Assembly (NCBI GenBank): GCA_020342025.1
Contig: CP070840.1
Location: forward strand, 2,315,466-2,325,363
Reading direction: 5' to 3'
Length of the DNA stretch: 9,898 nucleotides
Origin: Deltaproteobacteria bacterium
GTDB lineage: Bacteria; Desulfobacterota; DSM-4660; Desulfatiglandales; HGW-15
Below are positions 6,168-9,898 of this stretch, piece by piece. How positions within the stretch are numbered: the first letter of the stretch is position 1; the number at the start of each line of letters is the position of its first letter. The notes beneath the pieces are model-generated. The model ran no database searches and was not told the DNA's origin. It saw only the letters and a program-made list of their open reading frames with translations. The position numbers and the translations under genes are program-made.

Positions 6168-7540
6168 GGAAAAATCTTCCCAGGATTTAAAATGCCTTTA
6201 GGGTCAAAGGCCTTTTTGAGGCGCCACATGAGTTCAAGGGCGGGTCGGGAAATCTCCATTTCCATGTAGGGCGCCTTGGTGACGCCGATTCCGTGTTCAC
6301 CTGAAATAGTTCCTCCCATTTCAATGACCTTCCGAAACAAATCCTTCACAGCAGCATTGGCATTTTCCACCTCTTCGGGAAGGCTTTTGTCCAGCATGAT
6401 ATTCACATGGATGTTTCCATCCCCTGCATGTCCGAAGGCAGGAATGGGAAGTTTATATTTTTGGCCCAACTGCTCCAAAAAGGAGATCAATTCAGGCAGG
6501 CGACTTCGGGGTACAACAATATCTTGGCTCACCTTACCGGGCCTCAATTTCAGCAGAGCAGGAGAAATGCCTCTTCTTGCCTCCCACAGCCGCTCTGCGT
6601 CCTCCTTTCCGGAAGCCGCTTGAAACAGGATTGCGCCTGATCGGACACAGATTTCTTGGACAAGCGAGACATCCCGGGCGGTAAGATCTTCATCTCCATC
6701 CACCTCAATGAGAAGCAGAGCACCGGTTTCATCAGGGATGGGGAGCCCCATCTCATTGCGCACACAATCAATACTTAGCCGATCCATGAACTCTAAAGTG
6801 GTGGGGACGATCTTGCTGCGAATGATGTCCGATACCGTTCGAACCGATGAAGAGATGTCATGGAAAAAGGCCATCATGGTCCTCTTGAAGGCTGGTTTTG
6901 GAATCAACCTGAGGGTGACAGAGGTGATCACGGCAAGGGTTCCTTCTGAACCCACGATGAGCCGGGTTAGGTCATATCCTACCACACCTTTTGCCGTTTC
7001 CACTCCGGTCTTCATGATCTCGCCGGTGGGTAGGACTATTTCTAAACTCAGTACGTAGTCTCTCGTTACACCATACTTGACGGCCCTCAGGCCGCCGGCG
7101 CATTCCGCCACATTTCCCCCAATGGTTGAAATATGGATGCTTGCCGGATCGGGTGGATAGAAAAGACCAAGTTTTTCCACCTCCTCTTGGAGATGGGCCG
7201 TAATGACGCCAGGCTCAACTTTGACGATGAGGTTGTCCTGATCGATGCAGAGGATCCGATTGAACCTGTCCATGGCGAGGACAAGGCCACCCTTTACAGG
7301 CAGGGCCCCTCCGCTCGCACCGCTTCCTGCTCCGCGGGGGATCACAGGGAAATATCCCCTGTTTGCCAAAAGGAGAATTCGAGAGATCTCTTCAGCATCC
7401 CCGGGAAAGGCCACAGCATCCGGCATGAATTCCAGCTTTGTGGCGTCGCTGGAGTACTTGGTCAAATCCTCATGGTGGGTCGTAAGGTGTTCGGGACCGA
7501 CAATGCTTGACAATTCCTGAATAACCGTATCTGGGATCAT
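6155..7540 (-). CDS. FAD-linked oxidase, GlcD / D-lactate dehydrogenase type
   Basis: A VAO/PCMH-fold flavoprotein of the glycolate oxidase subunit GlcD and D-lactate dehydrogenase group, which oxidises 2-hydroxy acids to 2-oxo acids. It has 461 residues. The FAD-binding half (about 37-215) shows PRGAGSGASGG (69-79), YPPDPAS (128-134), GGNVAECAGG (141-150) and GYDLTRLIVGSEGTLAVIT (188-206). The FAD-oxidase C-terminal domain follows, with FGHAGDGNIHVN (369-380), GGTISGEHGIG (409-419) and KKAFDPKGILNPGKIF (442-457). It carries no iron-sulfur motif, so the usual partner (GlcF-like FeS protein, or electron-transfer flavoprotein) must be encoded elsewhere. Its ATG overlaps the recR stop as ATGA and there is no good Shine-Dalgarno sequence, which suggests translational coupling and membership of the dnaX operon. 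Its 3' end overlaps the convergent phosphofructokinase gene by 13 bp. Substrate is not determinable. Confidence 0.9.
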   Translation of the reverse strand: MIPDTVIQELSSIVGPEHLTTHHEDLTKYSSDATKLEFMPDAVAFPGDAEEISRILLLANRGYFPVIPRGAGSGASGGALPVKGGLVLAMDRFNRILCIDQDNLIVKVEPGVITAHLQEEVEKLGLFYPPDPASIHISTIGGNVAECAGGLRAVKYGVTRDYVLSLEIVLPTGEIMKTGVETAKGVVGYDLTRLIVGSEGTLAVITSVTLRLIPKPAFKRTMMAFFHDISSSVRTVSDIIRSKIVPTTLEFMDRLSIDCVRNEMGLPIPDETGALLLIEVDGDEDLTARDVSLVQEICVRSGAILFQAASGKEDAERLWEARRGISPALLKLRPGKVSQDIVVPRSRLPELISFLEQLGQKYKLPIPAFGHAGDGNIHVNIMLDKSLPEEVENANAAVKDLFRKVIEMGGTISGEHGIGVTKAPYMEMEISRPALELMWRLKKAFDPKGILNPGKIFPQSI

Positions 7541-8142
7541 GGTAACACGGGATTGCGGCTTTTGAGGGCGTGTCGGAGGGTCATGGAATCCATATATTTC
7601 AGGTCCCCTCCCATAGGAACACCTAGGGCTATTCGGGTGATCTTCAGACCCTTGTCGGTAAGGATTTTAGCAAGGTAGGAAGCAGTGGCTTCGCCTTCTG
7701 CAGTGGGATTGGTCGCAAGGATGAGTTCCTTCACCTCTTCCTTCTCGATGCGATCAAAGAGTTCACCGATTTTGAGATCCTCGGGCCCAATCCCATCGAG
7801 CGGTGAGAGTACCCCGTGAAGGATATGATACCTCCCTTTAAAGATTGCAGACTCTTCAATGGCCAGTTGGTCGCCGGGTCCCTCAACAATACAGATGATT
7901 CCATTTGCCCGGTTTTGGTCTTTACAAATAGAACACGGATCTTCGTCAGTGAGATTGAAACAGGTGGAGCAAAATTCTATCTTATCCTTAACCTCCATAA
8001 GGCTCTTGGCAAGGTTTTCCGCCAGTTCCCTGTGGCTCTTTAAGAGAAATAGGGCCACTCTTGTGGCGGACTTCTGCCCGATCCCAGGCAATCTGGAAAG
8101 TTGCTCTATGAGCCTCTCGAGAGGTGGTGGATAGATTCCCAT
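7537..8142 (-). CDS. recR: Recombination mediator protein RecR
   Basis: RecR works with RecO (and RecF) to load RecA onto SSB-coated DNA at gaps. The 201-residue length is typical. In order: a helix-hairpin-helix around LSRLPGIGQKSATRVA (15-30), a four-cysteine zinc finger C58-xx-C61 ... C70-xx-C73, a Toprim domain from about 81 to 175 including VEGPGD (86-91) and ATNPTAEGEATA (143-154), and the C-terminal GVPMGGDLKYMDSMTLRHAL (174-193) that closes the ring tetramer. The start is supported by AGGA (8151-8154, minus strand), 8 nt upstream of ATG 8142. It lies 13 nt downstream of ebfC, and its stop overlaps the following oxidase start. Confidence 0.97.
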   Translation of the reverse strand: MGIYPPPLERLIEQLSRLPGIGQKSATRVALFLLKSHRELAENLAKSLMEVKDKIEFCSTCFNLTDEDPCSICKDQNRANGIICIVEGPGDQLAIEESAIFKGRYHILHGVLSPLDGIGPEDLKIGELFDRIEKEEVKELILATNPTAEGEATASYLAKILTDKGLKITRIALGVPMGGDLKYMDSMTLRHALKSRNPVLP

Positions 8143-8155
8143 GTTTCTCTTCCTG

Positions 8156-8485
8156 TCAAGTCAACCCAGGAATGTTAGGAAGATTTAGCCCCCTTGTCAG
8201 CTTCCCCATCTCTTCGTTCACCATTTCTTTTGCCTTACCCAGAGCATCGTTAACCGCAGCCAAAATAAGGTCTTGGAGCATCTCTTGATCGTCCGAGTTA
8301 ATGACCTCCGGCTCGATTCTTATGGAGACAATCTCCTGCCGTCCACTGACCACCACCGTGACCATACCGCCTCCCGCAGAGGCCTCAACCGTTCTATCCT
8401 CCAACTCCTCCTGAAGCTTAGCGATTTTGGTCTGGAATTGCTGCGCCTGTTTCAGAAGATTTCCCATGTTTGGTATTCCTTTCAC
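8156..8485 (-). CDS. ebfC: YbaB/EbfC family nucleoid-associated protein
   Basis: A small dimeric DNA-binding protein of the YbaB/EbfC family, commonly encoded between dnaX and recR. The 109-residue product has the family pattern: GNLLKQAQQFQTKIAKLQEE (8-27) as an N-terminal helix, then ASAGGGMVTVVVSG (35-48) beta-strands, the IEPEVIN motif (57-63) and a long helix rich in acidic residues and NDALGKAKE. I chose the GTG at 8485 because AAGGAGG (8494-8500, minus strand) sits 8 nt before it. An ATG at 8467 (103 residues) preceded by AAAGGA is the alternative and may also be used. It starts 26 nt after the dnaX stop. Confidence 0.93.
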   Translation of the reverse strand: MKGIPNMGNLLKQAQQFQTKIAKLQEELEDRTVEASAGGGMVTVVVSGRQEIVSIRIEPEVINSDDQEMLQDLILAAVNDALGKAKEMVNEEMGKLTRGLNLPNIPGLT

Positions 8486-8493
8486 GCTTTCTT

Positions 8494-8500
8494 CCTCCTT
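8494..8500 (-). promoter_or_regulatory. Ribosome-binding site favouring a GTG start for ebfC
   Basis: AAGGAGG on the minus strand, 8 nt before GTG 8485, is the strongest Shine-Dalgarno match in the operon. It favours the 109-residue form over the ATG at 8467, although AAAGGA also precedes that ATG by 9 nt. Confidence 0.7.
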
Positions 8501-8511
8501 GCACTCTTTGC

Positions 8512-9898
8512 TTAACCTGATTCCTTCGTGTCCTCCTTCTTGACGGAGACTTCTCCCTTTATCTCTCCCTGAAAAATTTGGAGGATGTCCTGAACAGGTT
8601 GAGGCAAATCTGAATGTTTCTTGCCCTTTAAAATGGCTTCTTCCCTCTCTGGGACATCAATTCTATCATCTTCTTCTTTATCATCTACGATCTCTACCTT
8701 CAAATCTCTATTGAAAAACTCTCGACAATACTCGACAAACTTGCTTAGTCGCTCTGGCTCATCAAGATAACTTGAAGAAAAAGGATTCTCTCCTCTCGCT
8801 ATCTCAAGCGTCTGGCCCTTCAGACGTAGAAAGCGCCACTCCTTTAGCACATTAGCCATGGCCCCATTTTTTAACGCGAGGTGGTCCAAAAGGTCGTCCC
8901 AATTCTGCCCTTTAGGTTCCCTGGGGGACATTTCCGTGCCTTTTGCCGCCCTTCCTTCAACTTCCCAGTCCGATCCGGGGTCTAAGAGATGCCCTGCCGA
9001 GCCACTTCTACCAGGGAAGGCAGTCACCTTTTTTTCAAGGGTATCGATTTTCTTTAAGAGTTCATCAAAGGAGAGAACGTCTCCCAGGCGACACAATTTG
9101 ACCATTATGATCTCCAAGACTAGCCTAGGGTGCGATGTCAATTTCAAATCTGGTTCGCGAACTATCAGCAGGTTTAATGCTTGTTGGAGTTTTTCCAGGC
9201 CTGCCATCCGCGCCTGGCGGTCGATTTCTTCCTTGTCCCTATCGGTCAAATCAATCAAATCATTTTCAGGAGCAACCAGGCTGACGAGGAGATTCCTGAA
9301 CTGATCCATGAGGACTCTGTAGAATTCCTTTATGTCATACCCGTACGTATAAATCCTATCCACAATCTCCATACATTTTTCGGCCGAGCCTTCAAGGATC
9401 GCCAGAGAGGCTTCAAATATAAGTTCCCTGTCAATGATACCTAAAATATCTGAGATATGCTTATCCTCGACTTTGGACCCTGTAAAGGATACGACCTGAT
9501 CCAACAGGCTCTCCGCATCTCGCATACTTCCTTCTGCCTCTCTCGCGATAAGGGTCAGCCCGGACTTACTTATCTCGATCCCCTCTTCTGTCGTTATTTT
9601 TTCAAGTTGTTTAAGAATCTTGCCCAGCGGGATCCGTTTGAAATCGAATCTCTGACACCGGGAAAGAATGGTGACGGGGACCTTATGGGGTTCGGTGGTG
9701 GCAAAAACGAATTTCACATGGGCAGGGGGTTCCTCAAGGGTTTTAAGAAGGGCATTAAAGGCTGGCAAGGTCAGCATATGCACTTCATCAATAATGTAGA
9801 CGCGGAACCTGCTTGCGGAGGGCATGTACTTGATGTTTTCCCTGAGCTCTCTGATTTCGTCAATGCCACGATTTGACGCACCATCAATTTCCTGAACA
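8512..9898 (-). CDS. dnaX: DNA polymerase III subunit tau/gamma, 5' end beyond window
   Basis: DnaX is the clamp-loader ATPase that loads the sliding clamp and organises the replisome. The frame is open to the right edge (first full codon at 9897), so about the first 90 residues, including the P-loop and zinc-binding region, are missing. 461 residues remain. The first are the family sequence VQEIDGASNRGIDEIRELRE. Walker B VYIIDEVHML (33-42), sensor 1 FVFATTEP (63-70) and the arginine-finger motif SRC (79-81) follow. The helical domain III continues to about 285, and a low-complexity charged linker leads to a tau-type C-terminal domain ending in LPQPVQDILQIFQGEI. The ATG at 9825 is internal. 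An A AAA AAG heptamer at the end of domain III may allow a -1 frameshift. First visible gene of the dnaX-ebfC-recR-oxidase operon. Confidence 0.97.
   Translation of the reverse strand, partial: VQEIDGASNRGIDEIRELRENIKYMPSASRFRVYIIDEVHMLTLPAFNALLKTLEEPPAHVKFVFATTEPHKVPVTILSRCQRFDFKRIPLGKILKQLEKITTEEGIEISKSGLTLIAREAEGSMRDAESLLDQVVSFTGSKVEDKHISDILGIIDRELIFEASLAILEGSAEKCMEIVDRIYTYGYDIKEFYRVLMDQFRNLLVSLVAPENDLIDLTDRDKEEIDRQARMAGLEKLQQALNLLIVREPDLKLTSHPRLVLEIIMVKLCRLGDVLSFDELLKKIDTLEKKVTAFPGRSGSAGHLLDPGSDWEVEGRAAKGTEMSPREPKGQNWDDLLDHLALKNGAMANVLKEWRFLRLKGQTLEIARGENPFSSSYLDEPERLSKFVEYCREFFNRDLKVEIVDDKEEDDRIDVPEREEAILKGKKHSDLPQPVQDILQIFQGEIKGEVSVKKEDTKESG
9008..9034 (-). promoter_or_regulatory. Candidate -1 frameshift site in dnaX
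   Basis: On the minus strand, A AAA AAG (9034-9028) sits in the zero-frame register GAA AAA AAG, the same heptamer and phase as the E. coli dnaX slip site. A -1 shift would read six more codons (G D C L P W) and stop at TAG (9010-9008). The site falls just after domain III, giving an estimated product of about 390 residues, comparable to a gamma subunit. Two weak 5-bp stems just downstream (CTGCC/GGCAG or CCCTG/CAGGG) could assist. No upstream Shine-Dalgarno-like enhancer is visible. The same heptamer occurs in phase in folC and uppP, so chance is a real alternative. Confidence 0.4.

Noticed and set aside
8858..9304. 148-codon plus-strand frame opposite dnaX (and similar long antisense frames opposite the oxidase and recR genes)
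   Set aside because: Low-complexity shadow of well-supported genes, with no independent start signals or recognisable domains.
9823..9825. ATG as the start of dnaX
   Set aside because: The frame continues upstream with the highly conserved DnaX sequence EIDGASNRGIDEIREL, so this methionine is internal.

Overview
The window is about 9.9 kb of ordinary chromosome from a Gram-negative bacterium, with base composition near half G+C. It most likely comes from a Desulfobacterota-like (former Deltaproteobacteria) anaerobe. The evidence is an LPS-export barrel protein (LptD), a FolC of the 'SLEHQFFLG / EKGGIIK' type, a phosphofructokinase with pyrophosphate-type active-site residues, and a dnaX-ebfC-recR operon with an FAD-linked oxidase appended. 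The lineage is inferred from protein character only. No mobile element, CRISPR array, tRNA or rRNA is visible.

Layout, left to right. Positions 1-252 hold no convincing complete gene. They contain a terminator-like hairpin (39-68), a doubtful ORF end (stop at 160-162), and a 21-codon leader ORF with a good ribosome-binding site whose stop overlaps the preferred folC start as ATGA. Next come folC (253-1551, +; folate glutamylation) and lptD (1693-3963, +; outer-membrane LPS translocon). Convergent to lptD is uppP (4028-4849, -; undecaprenyl-diphosphate recycling). A 214-bp divergent intergenic region follows, carrying a near-consensus sigma70-type promoter for a phosphofructokinase gene (5064-6167, +).

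The right half is a leftward operon. It begins with dnaX (clamp-loader tau/gamma subunit, N-terminus beyond the window), followed by ebfC/ybaB, recR and a GlcD-type FAD oxidase. Spacings are 26 nt, 13 nt and a 4-bp ATGA overlap. The oxidase gene and the phosphofructokinase gene converge with a 13-bp overlap of their 3' ends.

The genes fall into three themes: envelope lipid and LPS traffic (lptD, uppP), DNA replication and recombinational repair (dnaX, ebfC, recR), and central or one-carbon metabolism (folC, phosphofructokinase, FAD oxidase). I see no clearly undescribed multi-gene system. The points most worth a second look are the altered phosphoryl-donor site of the phosphofructokinase, a possible programmed -1 frameshift in dnaX that would make a gamma-like product, and the leader ORF coupled to folC.
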